The notes under the pieces were generated by a model. That model made no database searches. It was not told where the DNA came from and was given only the letters and a program-made list of their open reading frames with translations. From Calycina herbarum (taxonomy: Eukaryota; Ascomycota; Leotiomycetes; Helotiales; Pezizellaceae), in NCBI GenBank assembly GCA_001414485.1, contig LLEY01000122.1, positions 1 through 64,000 of the forward strand: a stretch of DNA of 64,000 nucleotides, in the 5' to 3' direction. Of this stretch, positions 11,973-23,610 are shown one piece after another; the stretch's first letter is position 1; every line of letters begins with the position of its first letter. Made by a program: the position numbers and the translations under genes.

Positions 11973-12679
11973 ATGCCACCAAAACCAACAAACTGGGCAA
12001 TGTGGGGGAAAATGACTTTAGCGTTCGTCCCTCCTCTTCCCCCACCCCCTCCTGCTCACCCTACCCCCTTTCCTCCCTCGCCATATACCCCCTCAATTCC
12101 CTTTCCTCCTCTTTCCCCGATCGGCCCAACATACTAACACATACACACAAACAGCTTCGTAGGCTGCTCCGTAGGCGGCCCAGCCCTAGTCTACTACGTC
12201 TCCCCCACCGAAGAAGAGCTCTTCCAAAAGTACAACCCCAAGCTACAACGTCGAAGCCTGGAGAATAGAATTGGGAAGCAAGAGGATTTCGATGGGTTTG
12301 TGGGGAAATTGAAAGAGTATTCGAAGAGTGATAGGCATGGTATGTTTGTTTTCTACCTTCTTGGACTGGTGTGTGGAGAGAGGGTTGGATAGGTGGGAGA
12401 GGAAGGGAAGGGGACTGCGAACGGGAATGGGAATGGATGGGGATAGAAGAGAAGGGGGAAGGAGAAAAGGGAGAGAAGAGAAGAGGGGAGCGGGAATGAC
12501 AAGGAAAAATATGGGAAAAGGCTAATATTTCTATAGTTTGGGACGCCGCTGCGCTTGATGAACAAAACCAGAGAGACGGGAAGATTAGAGAGCAGATGAA
12601 GTTGGTTGAGGAGATAAGACGGCGGAAGGAGGAGATTAGGAAGGACGGCGTGTCTGGAGTTCCTGGTGGGAGTTTATAA
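11973..12679 (+). CDS. CBP4: Cbp4, mitochondrial cytochrome bc1 complex assembly factor
   Basis: Exons 11973-12022, 12155-12339 and 12537-12679 (introns of 132 and 197 nt; donors GTTCGT and GTATGT, acceptors CAG and TAG, CTAAC branch motif in the first) give 125 aa. The protein opens [14 protein letters not shown], followed by a hydrophobic segment (residues about 15-31, with [12 protein letters not shown]), then the family-typical [20 protein letters not shown] and a charged helical tail ([15 protein letters not shown]). This order matches fungal Cbp4, a small single-pass inner-membrane protein that binds newly made cytochrome b and helps assemble complex III. The ATG context is CAACCATGCC. 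The first intron interrupts just before the membrane segment, so the unspliced message would truncate the protein. No oddities. Confidence 0.9.
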
Positions 12680-13428
12680 GAATGGTCCACGATCTCGGAG
12701 GCAAAAACAACACCATTTTGAGGAGGTAGAATGCTTGGAGGATCTGGGAAGGCGAAAAAGAGAGCTGAAGATGGAGATGGAGAACAAGGGTGTACATTAC
12801 GGCGTTTGGGAAATTATATCAGGTGGGGTGTACACATATGGTTGTAAGAGATGGGGTTTGTAGGATTGGCATGAGGTGTAAAGGTACATGGGATGTACTA
12901 TTTTACAAATAATATCTATTCAACTCTAGCCTGGTGTTTACACCCGGAAGTTTGGTCTTTGATTTAAGAAGAAATAAACTCTTCTGTTGGTTCATCGTCG
13001 TTGTTTTTTTGCCATATTTTCAAAATTTCTTGTTATTGCTCTGCGTTTATTGGTTTTGCTTTGGTTTTGGGAAGGAGCTTTGAGTTATTATTCATCTTGC
13101 TTGAAGTGGTTTACGGGCATAAGGGAATTGAGTTTTCGCCTGCATGACGGAAAAGGAGGAGGGGTGCACACAGAGTAATGGGGTAGATTCTTCCACATGC
13201 CCAAAAGAGCGAATCTCCTCTATTCATCTACAAGCAAGCAACCAACCACCAGGCAGTATCCCAACCCCTGCAAAAACCACAGAGCAGGACCTCAAAATCA
13301 CAGCACTCAAAATGCCATATTGCCCAAAATTCCCAGTCTCCCACGAAGAGAAACAAGCAACCACCAAGCAGTATCCCAACCCCAGCAAAAACCACAGAGC
13401 AAAACTCCAAACACAACCACCCACTCCC
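12680..13428. other. Convergent 3' intergenic region
   Basis: Lies between the 3' ends of CBP4 (plus) and the F-box-like gene (minus). Contains the direct repeat at 13243-13401. A plus-strand frame of 199 codons at 13144-13743 overlaps the minus-strand coding exon antisense and is Pro/Thr/Gln-rich; I treat it as a shadow. Confidence 0.45.
13243..13401. repeat. 44-bp direct repeat separated by 71 bp
   Basis: CAACCACC(A)GCAGTATCCCAAC... to ...ACCACAGAGCA occurs at 13243-13286 and again at 13358-13401, offset 115 bp, with only a few mismatches (GG/AA, CTG/CAG). It lies just past the stop codon of the minus-strand gene ending at 13429, so it is probably transcribed in that gene's 3' UTR. Confidence 0.8.
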
Positions 13429-14504
13429 TCAATCAAACAAATCCACCAAAACAGTATCTCCAATAACAGGACCATTACCCATCTTCTCCTCCCCCTCATA
13501 AAGTCTCCACCGCTCACTGCAAAAGACCTTCGGCCACCTCCTCCCCTCACCACTCCAATCCCTCTTCCTGACCCACTGAAATCCACATTCCTCCTCATAC
13601 ATGTCCCCCAATTTCTCGCCTACAAACCTAAAGATCTCCCAGGACAATTTGTTGGGCTCTGGTCCATGTTCATCCGGTGGCGTCTCATCTTCTGTCAAAA
13701 CGTGGATTTGCAAGGCTCGAAGTGGTGTTGGTCCTGGGACTAGGAGTGCGGTGAGGAAGGGGAAGAGGAAGGGTTCTTGAGGGGTGACGGAGAGGAAGAT
13801 GTTTCGGAGGGAGAGGGCGTGGTGGAGTTGGAGTTGGGGGTCGATGTCGTAGAATACTCGTGGTGGATGTTCATCTTGGAAAGAGCAGTAGAGTTTCTTT
13901 TGCTTATAAAGCGGTGGTCGGCCCCAGAATTCGTTGCTACAACAAGAAAAGGTTAACTAACTTGCATTGTACTTTATAAGGGAGGAGGGATTTCTTACTC
14001 GGAGAATATGGCGAGGTTTTTTAGTAAAGCGATGGTACCAGGACGAACGTTTTGAAGGAAAGGACACCAGCCGTTCAAGGTGACAGTCATGTAGTACTGG
14101 TCGAAGTAGTACTCGATGACTTCTTGGTAAAGTGTGGGAGTGATTTCGAAAGCCTGTAGGAGAGGTTTGATTTCTCGTTTTGGATGGTACGTTACGCCCG
14201 TACAATTGATGAAATGGTACTCGTATATCTTTTCGCGGATCTCTTTGGGTAGTCGCTTAAGCAGGTTCTCCGGGCGTTGATTGATCTCCAGGGCGGCAAC
14301 AGCTGTTGAAACGAGAGCGTCGATGGTTGCAGAGTCGTCTACTCGGATAATCGTCCTTGGGATACCCTCATCATGGCCCTCGTCGTTTGTGGAGGTTTGC
14401 GAGTTGGAAGATTGGCCTTCATTGTCCATTGCGGCAGAACCAGAGCTTGTAGTATCTGCAGAGACCAACTCCTCATCAACCGTCGATAAGGAAAGGGCAC
14501 TCAT
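13429..14504 (-). CDS. F-box-like protein, two exons, 337 aa
   Basis: Exons 14504-13999 and 13936-13429 with a 62-nt intron (GTAAGA donor, GTAG acceptor, phase 2). The start is the ATG giving MSALSLSTVDEEL; the open frame runs further upstream but without an ATG. Residues 1-75 are acidic and Ser-rich. Near residue 90-110 the stretch LLKRLPKEIREKIYEYHF matches the F-box-like motif (LP.E.R.KIYE) common in Pezizomycotina proteins that carry a degenerate N-terminal F-box with a variable C-terminal region. The C-terminal part (LSLRNIFLSVTPQEPFLF) recalls the core of the family at 685-2067 and 24432-24958. A role as a substrate adaptor for an SCF-type ubiquitin ligase is possible but not shown. No signal peptide or membrane segment. 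The exon join is well supported; the function is a family-level guess. Confidence 0.75.
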
Positions 14505-15078
14505 CTGGGAGCTTGGAAGAAGTATCAGTAGGGAACCAGCTCTGGCGTAAGTGTAGAATTCTCTGATCGTCAATAGAGACGAATTACAGGAACACACAAA
14601 TAGAGAAGTAGAAGCAAAAGAATGCTGTTAATGTTTCCATATGTTTTTGCGGGTGCTTGAACGCTTGACGGTTTTTTTGAGATGTTTTTTAGAGGGAAAA
14701 GAAAGCAAGAGAGTCCTTATATTTCAGCAGTCTATCGGAAATATTCGGAAATATACATCCAGGAAATCAAGTGAATTGAAAAACTCCAGACAAAGATACC
14801 TGAACATAGAGGAGAATATAGGCTTTCCTTTCCATTTACTGTTTGTGAAGTGCTTTTGAGCCTGTGCAACATGAGAATTTCACGCTCTATAGATGATCAA
14901 AGAAGTTGTAAATAACAATCAAGAACTAGTACTTATTATGAAGATTTAGTAGCTTTTATTCACCAATTGTAGAACTGACTAAGACATACTCTAAATTCGC
15001 TATGATCAATCTCCGTAGATTGTTGAAATAATAAGAGTCTTCTAAATTATCTAGAACATCTATAATACAAAATTGTTA
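14505..15078. other. 5' flank grading into AT-rich sequence
   Basis: 14505-14870 is the promoter/5' leader side of the F-box-like gene, with normal base composition. From about 14880 the sequence turns abruptly AT-rich, marking the edge of the gene island. No gene is supported. Confidence 0.45.
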
Positions 15079-15494
15079 CTTAGACGAGTATCTAGTACTC
15101 TATACTTTTAAAACATTCGAAACCTTATTTAATCCACTTAATTAATTAAAATAATCAGAATATTTAGAATAACTAAATATTACTTAGATAAGTACTAAGT
15201 ACTCTATACTTATAGAATATACGGAACCTTATTTAATTAACTTAATTACTTAAAATACTTAGAATATTTATACTAAATAAATATTACTCAGATAAGTATT
15301 AAATACTCTATACTTTTTAAATATTCGAAATCTTATTTACTTTACTTAATTAATTAAAATATTTAGAATATTTAGAATAAATAAATATTACTTAGCTAAG
15401 TAGTAAGTACTCTATACTTTTGAAATAATTAAAACCTTATTTAAGTAACTTAATTAATCTAAATTTTCTTAAATAATATAATTTAATAACTTAA
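15079..15494. repeat. AT-rich tandem repeat, four units of exactly 104 bp
   Basis: Units begin at 15079, 15183, 15287 and 15391, each with CT(T/C)AG(A/C)(T/C)(A/G)AGTA. Each contains TACTCTATACTTWTWRAA, the stretch ACCTTATTTA, AACTTAATTAATT and AGAATATTTAGAA in the same order. Copies differ mainly by transitions. The constant period with no length change suggests a small satellite-type array that was then diverged by mutation. Confidence 0.8.
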
Positions 15495-16148
15495 CTTACT
15501 AGACTTACCTCTTATTACTTACGGTATTATAAATCTACAAAAGTCTAAAAACAACTAAATCGGAAATCGTAAGTTTTTTTTATTTTTATTTTTAGTAAAG
15601 ATTACGAAGTATAGAGCTCTGTTATTTAGGCCCTATACGGCTCGTATATCTGAAATATTGTCGGTATATTCAAGAGTGAATAGTACTTAAATAGACCTTC
15701 TGCGCGCACAGATCAGATAACTTGGTTTACGTATCGCGATCCTCAGGGCCGTAAGCTTACGCAAAATCAAGGGTTGGGCAAAGTAGACTCCTCTCTTAGA
15801 GAGATCCTTCTACTAGTTACAGCTAGACAGTACGATAAGTACTATATACACAAAAACACTATTATAACCTCTTCGAATTGCAATACCACCAACCCTTAAC
15901 CTTTCAAAAGCTCCTAGATCGTCTAGAGCGACCATTGTACGATACGGCACTCAACGTATCGAGATAATTCACCCGGTTTTTGATAACTCACAAGTATCAA
16001 AATAATACGAGATTAGACCGATTCGCCCAGTAATAGAACCTTCTCGAAAGCACTTTAATATAAGCATAAGATATCATCCACTACTTCGAGCACTGACAAC
16101 TTCTTCGACACTCTCGACACCATCAACGCCATCGATACCATCAACACC

Positions 16149-16840
16149 ATGGCACCACTGGAATACGCTGAAGACAAGGAGGCCACGGCCTTTATAGATG
16201 AGAAGCTAAAGGAATATAATGTCGACGATATAGATGATAATACTTTATAGGAAGTATATCATATAGACTTTGACACATGGCCTAAGTTAAAATTTGCAGC
16301 CACGCATTGGAATACCCTTATAAAGATACGCTAATTACTTCGGAATAGAGGCGTATAGGTAGAAATAGATAGTCATAAGGCACTTTTAGCGAAGGCACTT
16401 TACAATACAGCTTAAGAGCTTGCACGTACTAAATAGGCTATTAAAGAGTTGAGAGCCCAGGTATTCAAAGGCTAGTCCAAGTTACGAGAGATAGTCTCAA
16501 GATATAAGTATATTAAGGCTCATCCTAACTGATTCCCTGAACTTCGAGAAACCCAAGGAAGAAGTAACCACAACGCTGCTGTTACCCCTGCAATTCTACC
16601 TACAGCTCCACCAGTTTCGACAACTCCTGGCAGCCCGACAACCAACTTCTCTAACTATTATATCCAAGGAAGAAACACCCAGATGGCTAGTTTCTCTGAA
16701 GATCATTCCCATTCGCTTAAGGCGATGGTATTCAAGGATATGTGCCAACGTTATAGCATATTACCTACGGCATATAATCTCGCCTTCCTAGTTATGCTTA
16801 AAGGTCAGGCGAGTGTATTCAAGGAAGGAATAGGTTAAAT
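16149..16840 (+). pseudogene. Copia gag remnant with RIP-type stops
   Basis: The frame starts at an ATG with good context and encodes an acidic N-terminus, then about 230 codons interrupted by several TAG and TGA/TAA codons at positions where the homologous gag of the neighbouring full-length element suggests Gln or Trp. Short intact stretches include FKDMCQRYSILPTAYNLAF, which parallels FKDICNRYSISPLVYNLTF in the minus-strand Copia. Gag of this type forms the virus-like particle; here it is not translatable. Confidence 0.7.
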
Positions 16841-16975
16841 GAAGGATAATAGGACCTTTGAATAGAGCATTCTTACAGGTCGAGGACATAGAATAGAGGG
16901 ATGTGATTGGTTGGACCAGATAGGAGATTTTAATGATTTTTGGGCAGTGACTTCCACCGCTTTGAAGAATGCTAG

Positions 16976-17125
16976 TGTCGGTATATTCAAGAGTGAATAG
17001 CACTTCACGTGACCTTCTCGCTTAAGGTCTATTTAAGTAATTAGAGTAGCTAACTTTACTCGATATATACGAACGATAATATACTCTTTTTACATCACGC
17101 TAATAACTACCAAGTTATACCAAAA
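16976..17125 (+). repeat. 3' LTR (150 bp) of the deleted Copia
   Basis: Starts TGTCGGTATATTCAAGAGTG and ends TTATACCAAAA; colinear over 150 bp with the reverse complement of the LTRs at 17494-17643 and 23461-23610. It is followed at once by the AATAT duplication. Confidence 0.8.
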
Positions 17126-17493
17126 AATATAGAAGTTATAGTAAATTAAGTATTTAGCTCTACTACGCTAGAGAGTAATTAACATGTTCTATATATATAT
17201 CTAATATACCTAGCTTTGTAAGTAATTCCTATACAAATAGAGTATACCTTTTATACGTTACTAAGATAATTCGTAGAGCTCTTTTAGTTTCTATCTCTAT
17301 TACTTTTATAAAATCCCAGCTATAAAGTGAGAGTATTCTCACTTCTACTACTACTACTACTATAAAGACACTTCTTTAACAACGTCGGATACGTAATCGT
17401 AATAGAAAACTCTTATTATTTATAGTAGTAATTAGTATATATTATACTTATAATTACTATAAATCCTACTATAATAAGACACCCTAGTATACC

Positions 17494-17643
17494 TGTTGGT
17501 ATGACTTGGTAGCTAATAGTATAATATAAAAAGAGTATATTATCGTTCGTATATACAGAGCAAAGTAAGCTGCTCTGTCTACTTAAATAGACCTTAAGCG
17601 AGAAGGTCACGTGGAGTGCTATTCACTCATTATTATGCCGACA
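17494..17643 (-). repeat. 3' LTR of the full-length Copia
   Basis: 150 bp, TG...CA bounded, preceded by the ATACC duplication. It differs from the other LTR of the element at a handful of C/T and G/A positions only. Confidence 0.88.
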
Positions 17644-17879
17644 CTGGCACTTCTTCAAAACGGTGGAAGTTACTGCCTAAAAATTATTAAAATCTCTTAT
17701 CTCGTCTAGCTAATCATAGCCCTCTATTCTATGTCCTCGACTAATAAGAGCGTCCTATTCAGAGGTCTTATTATCCCTTATTCCGTTCCACCTATTCTAT
17801 AAGCTTAATATCTAGCTTACTAGTATCGATTAGCTTTTGTAGAGCGTTATAGTAGTCCTTCTTCGTTATAGCGTCCGCG

Positions 17880-20800
17880 GGATTACTCTTACTATCGATC
17901 TACTTAATTTCGTCGATCTCTCTTAACTTATATACTTCTCGTAAGTATATGACGTTAATTATTAAGCGCTTCTCCTTAGTGGTGCCTAGTTTGGCTATAT
18001 ATTTGTAAATAGACATCGAATCGGTATATATAATAAGCGCGACCTTAAAGCCTAAGATGCTTTCTAGAGTTGATTTGACAGAAGCGGTAGCGTCGAATCC
18101 GGAGCTTATTATATATAATTCTAAGGCTAAAACGCTACGAGTAACTCTTTTATACTTAGTAGAAGACTAATGTAAAATATTAGCATTATTACCCTTGTTT
18201 GTAAGTACTATAACGTATCTAATTTGTGATAATAAGTCCTTGTTGTTCGCAAAAGAGCCATCTATAAAGGCGTATAATTTAAGCGAGTTTTAGTCTAATT
18301 TAACGTATTTAAGCCCTCTTATAGCATTGTCGATTTGCTATTAAATTCGCTTATTAAGAAGGCTAATATCGACTTCTTATAGATCGGTTGTCTAAGTAGT
18401 ATATAACAAATCGAATGCTGCTTCTAGCTAGGACACTGTTACTAAATATGCTCTACAAGCACGCTAAGTAATATATTAATCCTTGGTAGATACTATATAG
18501 GAAGTGTCTTTAGTATTAGATATCTCTGCTAACACCTTTTATACTAATTTCAAGTGCTTTGTATAATCCTAGGTAAGTGTAAATAAGCTATCTATATACT
18601 TACTAATTAGCCCTCTATTAAACTGGATTAGATAGGTAATAGTAAGTTCTTATCTATTCTTTAACATAAATCCAGCTTTCTTAATAGCACTTTCTTCCTT
18701 AGCTATAAAAGCATCGTTTATAAGTATAAGAGTATCGTTAGTTTGAAGTCCTACTACTCTAAAAGGTCTATTTAATTGTTTAGTATATAAAAGATAGAGG
18801 TTGAAAGTAGATTGTTTTATTATAAGCTTCGTAGTATAGTATTTATGGTATATTATAAACTAGTGGTTTCTAGCTTCTAGAATACTATATAATAGCTTAA
18901 TAACTTCAAAGAATACATCCTCCTACTGTAGATATCCCTTTAGTAGGTATACGAAGAACTTTCGATTTAGTTCTATAAGTAACTAGGTATATACTTATAT
19001 AATATCCTGAATATAAACTCGTAAATCCGAGTATACTACTATAAGTATAAGAATAATTCTCTAACTCACTCTTTAGATAGTAGGGGCCTGGGTAAGAACT
19101 AAGGACTTTCTATTATTATTATATACTTAGATAACTAGTCTTAACTTTACAAAAGTAAGTACTATGCCTTCAAATTTAATATTATCTACGAACCGTGATC
19201 TAAAGATTCTAGCGTTAGGAGGCAGGTTATCCTAGGTAACGATCTTAAAGATGCCTCGATTAGTTAATCCACTGATTTCCTTCTAGCGTGATTCTACGTA
19301 TATTATACTATCAGTAGCTATAAATACTTCAATATCATGTTCTTCCTTAATAGATGAAAGGAAAGTCTTGATATCTTCAATAGTAACGTAGTTCTTAGTA
19401 TTATTAATAAAAGCATCTATCTCTTAGAATAAGATCTCGAAAGGCCTATTTAGTAGTCTTAGGTGCTTTCGTAGTCTTCCTCGTCTACGCTTCTAGACTG
19501 GTTCTATTATCGATTCTAGAGGATCGGTAAGGTTATCTTATCGTACCTATGTCTAGTAAAGTTAGTGTCGAGTTTATAGGCGAGATTAAGGCTCCTCTTA
19601 AGGCTCAGTTCCATCGTCTATTCCATCTCCATAAGATTGTAGTATTGTCTCGAACGACGGTGCCGTTCCAGAAATCTCTCTAACCGCCGGTGCTGTTCTA
19701 GAGTCTTTAAAGATTTCTTCGAAGTATAGCTTTACTACTATAGATCTAAATCTTATAAGACTACTTAGTAGTAACACGATATAGTCTTTATTTTCGATTT
19801 CTTATAGCGAGAAGGGACCGGTCTAGGATTTTTAATACTTACGCTAGACGAGTATATTAGTATTTAGTAGTAAGTCCTTAATTCTACTAGGTGACGGACT
19901 GTTCCAGGTATTAAGAGCATCTATAATTTGACGCTTTATAAGTAATTTACGTGCTTCTTTAGTAGCCTTTATATAGGTCTCGGATCTCTAAGATATCGAT
20001 TATAAGAGGGTATTACTTTCAGCTATTCTAGGATAAGCGCTATATACGAGTAAAGTAGGTACTAAACTATTAGGTCCTACTATGTCGTTGATAGCTTTAA
20101 AAGCTATTTAGAGGGCGGAGGCCTTTATAAGGCTAAGTTGTTATTCTCGGATAATTAAGTAAATACGGCGAATTAGTCTATAGTATCGTTCTACTATACT
20201 AATAGAGTTGTATACTTCTACTAGTACGGTTTTAACCTTAATTCCCATCGAATTTACATACTTCTTAAACTCCTTTACAACGAAGTTCTTTCCAGCGTCT
20301 ATAGTAACATAGTCGAGAGGTCCTAAGTAGGTGTTAATCCAGCACTTTTAAAAGGTCTCCTAAGCACTCTTTATACTCATGTCTAGTAAGAAGTCTCCGG
20401 ATTAATATCGAGTTCCTTAATCTATAATATATAATACTAGCTTTCCTTCTAAAAAGAAGACATCTATGATTATATTATAATTAAACTTAATATCGTTATA
20501 AAGTGTAAATTTAAATCAACTAGGTGACTTTCCATGCTTTTAGTAATACTTATAGTATTTAGTAAGGTGTTATAGAATACCTTACTCGACGTCGTAACTA
20601 GCACGCTCGAGTATATACTATAAGCGTAGTATAGATAGGTGACTAAAGCGCTTATAGAGGCGCCTAATATCGACATCTGTAAGGTAATATAGGGATTCTT
20701 ATACGAGGTTATATACAGCCTTATTCTAGAGTAGAAAGGGGTGTCCGAATCGTTGTATAATTCTAAAACGTTCTACTTCCTAACCCTTTCCGTCTTCTTA

Positions 20801-22870
20801 AACAAGGACGTTCTAGAGGTTATTAAGCAAGACGTGTAAACGGTCTATATCGTTAATATATATAATAAATAGTGTGTCTGAATGTATAACATGGAATTCC
20901 GCATAGCTGATTAGTATACTAATCGTAATCGATCCTAGAGAGGATATATAGCCTTTACCGAATTGTATACTAATCTGGCCTTTAGTACTTTCATCGATAG
21001 AGATATTTTAGACGTGTTTAGCGTACGCTAAGTATTGATCGTATCCTATACTCGACTTTCCTCCTACGCCGGTATCGATTATAACTCTAAAGAAGTGGTC
21101 TTATACGTACTTCTTAGCAGTAGACGTAAATACCTCTTCTATAAACTTATAAGATATAGTGTCTGGAATTAGTAGTAGAATAAATCCGCTGAAAGCATGA
21201 TCTTGTGCTAAGTTTATTAGACTAGCTATAAGAGTCTAGGCACTCGAATTATCGATATATCTAACGGAAGTAATTAAGTAGTAGATAACCTTACTATTAG
21301 AATCACTTTTATAATCTATTACGATTATCTAGAGTGTTTTAGATATATCTTCCTCTTTTGTACGTTCTATAGTAGTGATATAAGTACGATAGATCTTTTT
21401 AACAAATCTACTGTCTTTTCTATAGAAGCTACCTCTATTACTCTTTTGCTATTTAGTAAAGTAACGATCCTGCTCTTCTTAAGTATAATTCTAGGATTAG
21501 TAGCCTTCCTTTTTACATATATAACACTTATTATTCTTTCTAGATTTATACTAGTAGTGGTTATAAGAGTTACTATAAGAGTTACTAGAATTACTATACT
21601 TATAGAAGTAACGATCGGTTATCAAAGTTTCGGTATTTGAGGCGTTGTAGCTTACTTCGTAATTACGAATAGAGCTTCTTAAAAGAGTAATAGTGCTTTG
21701 AAGTAACGAGTTTTATAGTAAGGTCGAGTATATACTTCGGTATTCTAGTGCTTCCTTATATATAATAAGTAGCTTATTAGCTAATTGTCTATTGCTTTAC
21801 ATATCCTTAGGAAGTCTATAGCGAAGTTCTTCTAATTTAGATAGCATCTCCTTAAAGTACTGGCTAGGTGTCTTTTCCGAATATTCTAGCTTAGCTTTGG
21901 TTTGTAAGAATATAATACAATTCTACTTAGAGGATTAACCTCTAGAGTATAGCTTATCCTTAAAATATAACTAGATAGTAGTAGAAAGAGCGTCGTACAA
22001 TTGATTAGTTCCTTCCTTAAAGACACTAGTATAAAAGTGGTTTAATACCTAACCTTTAAGTATAATCGGGAAGGTAAGGTTATATACTAAGGGTGATATA
22101 CTATAACGATTACATATATCCTTAAATATTCTCGACTTAAGCTTAAAGTTGTCTCTCTTACTGCTATACTTTTGTTTATCTAAATATAACTTTATAAGGT
22201 TGCTAAGTATAAAGGCAGGGTTGCCTATCTAGCTATTGCTAGAATAGCTGTCTATAGCTGGTTAGCTTGTAAGAGCGTTCTAGGTTGTAAAAGCTACCGG
22301 TGGAGTTATAAGAGCTACTGCTGGTAGAGTTGTAGGGATAGGAATATTACTTATAAAAGCGGTTAAAGTGGTATTCGAAGTAGAAGGATTTGTAAAGGCG
22401 TTTAAAGTGGTAGGGTTCTAGTACCCTAGAAGAAGCTTAGGGAATCAGTTAGGGTGTTCTTTAATATACTTGTATCTTATAGCTATCTCTTGTGATTGAG
22501 TTTGCGATTTGTATACTTAATCTCTTAATTCCTGGATTAGCTATTTAGGCTTTGTAAGTTCTCGAGACGTATTATAGAGTGCTTTTAACATAATCGCCTT
22601 ATGTCCATCTGTCTCTACCTATATGCCTCTATTACGTAGTAGCTTACACATCTTAATAAGGGTGTTTCTTCCTGTATTTACGAACTTGGCTTTAGGCTAT
22701 TCGTTAAAGTCTATAAGATATATCTCCTATAGATAATCGTCGTCTATTCCATTAACATCGTATTCCTCTATCTTTGTATTCATGTAAGCTGTGGCTTCCT
22801 TGTCTTCAACCTACTGTGGTTGTGGTGGTGCTATGGTATCGAAAGTGTCGAGGGCGTTGATAAAGTTATT
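17880..22870 (-). pseudogene. Copia gag-pol remnant
   Basis: Translating the minus strand across TAG/TAA stops gives, in order: gag (about 22870-21900, with EEYDVNGIDDDYL and FKDICNRYSISPLVYNLTF); a decayed CCHC knuckle near 21540-21490 (CYICKKEGY); integrase (about 20700-20050, with YVTIDAGKNFVVKEFKKYVN); reverse transcriptase (about 19400-18400); and RNase H (about 18270-17880, with LYAFIDGSFANNKD and SSTKYKRVTRSVLALELY, the Copia RNase H signature). Nearly every Trp and Gln position is a stop, so the polyprotein is dead. The family assignment is firm from domain order and RNase H. Confidence 0.85.
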
Positions 22871-23003
22871 AGTACTTGAAGTAGTAGATGATATCTTGTC
22901 TTATACTAGGTAAATAGTATGTTGTAATCTTATTTTATAATTTTGTTTTTGTGTGAGTCACTCTTTTAATACTTATAAGTCATCAAAATCGGGTAAATTG
23001 TCT

Positions 23004-23453
23004 TTATACAATAGCCGTTCCAAAGGGTTTAAGAGCGGTTGTAAGGGCGTTTGCAAGTAGGGTGGTATTGCAAGTCGAAGAGGTTGCAAGGTTGTATTGG
23101 TTGTATTGTAAGTCGAAGAGGTTGTAAGGTTGTATTGGTTGTATTGTAATTCGGAGAGGTTGCAAGGTTGTAAGGGTGTTGTAATTCGGAGAGGTTGTAA
23201 GGTTGTAAGGGTGTTGCAATTCGGAGAGGTTGCAAGGTCGTAAGGGTGTTGTAATTCGGAGAGGTTGCAAGGTTGTTGTAACTGTACTGCAAGTCCCAGA
23301 GTTTGCAGTGGTATTGTCGGGGGTGTAACCAGTAGAAGGAGTCTCTTCCGAGAAGAGGAGTCTACTTTGCACAACTACGTAACTGTACGTAAGCTTACGA
23401 TTCCGAGAACCGCGATACGTATAGTCAGTTTTTCTGATCTGCGCGCGCGACAC
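23004..23453 (-). repeat. Copia leader with 35-38-bp minisatellite
   Basis: Just inside the 5' LTR, the motif TTCGGAGAGGTTGCAAGG (plus strand) and its variants recur at about 23074, 23112, 23150, 23185, 23220 and 23255, with spacing 38 then 35 bp. On the minus strand this stretch is open for 149 codons and encodes degenerate repeats of Leu-Gln-Pro-Leu-Arg/Cys-Asn-Leu-Ser-Glu-Leu-Gln type. I consider it leader sequence and not a gene, because the open frame follows from the repeat. Confidence 0.75.
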
Positions 23454-23460
23454 TGATCAG

Positions 23461-23610
23461 TGTTGGTATGACTTGGTGGCTAATAGCATGATGCAAAAAG
23501 AGTATATTATCGTTCGTGTATATAGAGCAAAGTAAGCTGCTCTGTCTACTTAAATAGACCTTAAGCGAGAAGGTCACGTGGAGTGCTATTCACTCATTAT
23601 TATGCCGACA
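23461..23610 (-). repeat. 5' LTR of the full-length Copia
   Basis: 150 bp, followed by the ATACC duplication at 23611-23615. Read on the minus strand, it leads into the leader and gag. Confidence 0.88.

Larger units (their letters stand above)
15659..17125 (+). mobile_element. Internally deleted Copia-type LTR retrotransposon, plus orientation
   Basis: Bounded by TGTCGG at 15659 and ACCAAAA at 17125, with AATAT duplications at 15654-15658 and 17126-17130. The 3' LTR is 16976-17125 (150 bp); the 5' LTR keeps only about 40 bp before joining the leader (GCGCACAGATCAG). After the leader comes an ATG at 16149 in strong context (ACCATGG) opening a gag-like frame (MAPLEYAEDKEATAF) with scattered TAG stops, running to about 16840. 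It then jumps directly to the 3' non-coding part shared with the Copia at 17494-23610, so the whole pol region is missing. It could only move with proteins supplied by a full-length relative. Confidence 0.8.
17494..23610 (-). mobile_element. Full-length Copia LTR retrotransposon, minus orientation
   Basis: Two 150-bp LTRs (17494-17643 and 23461-23610) begin TGTTGGTATGACTTGG and end TATGCCGACA on the plus strand. They are flanked by perfect ATACC duplications at 17489-17493 and 23611-23615. The body (about 5.8 kb) reads on the minus strand as leader, gag, zinc knuckle, integrase, reverse transcriptase, RNase H. Integrase before reverse transcriptase defines the Copia order. Coding is destroyed by many TAG/TAA stops and the gag start is ATA instead of ATG (near 22832-22834). 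It shares LTRs, leader motifs, gag and 3' region with the deleted element next door. Confidence 0.9.

Noticed and set aside
12061..12690. 209-codon minus-strand frame
   Set aside because: Antisense to the CBP4 exons and introns, Ser/Pro low complexity.
13144..13743. 199-codon plus-strand frame
   Set aside because: Antisense to the well-supported exon 13429-13936; Pro/Thr/Gln-rich composition and no domain.
20470..20676. Small hydrophobic frames in the AT-rich blocks (also 17416-17610, 21446-21640)
   Set aside because: Chance frames in RIP-mutated Copia sequence; hydrophobicity follows from AT-rich codons.
23070..23290. CRISPR-like array (regular 35-38-bp repeats)
   Set aside because: No unique spacers: the repeats are contiguous, lie in a Copia leader, and the genome is fungal.
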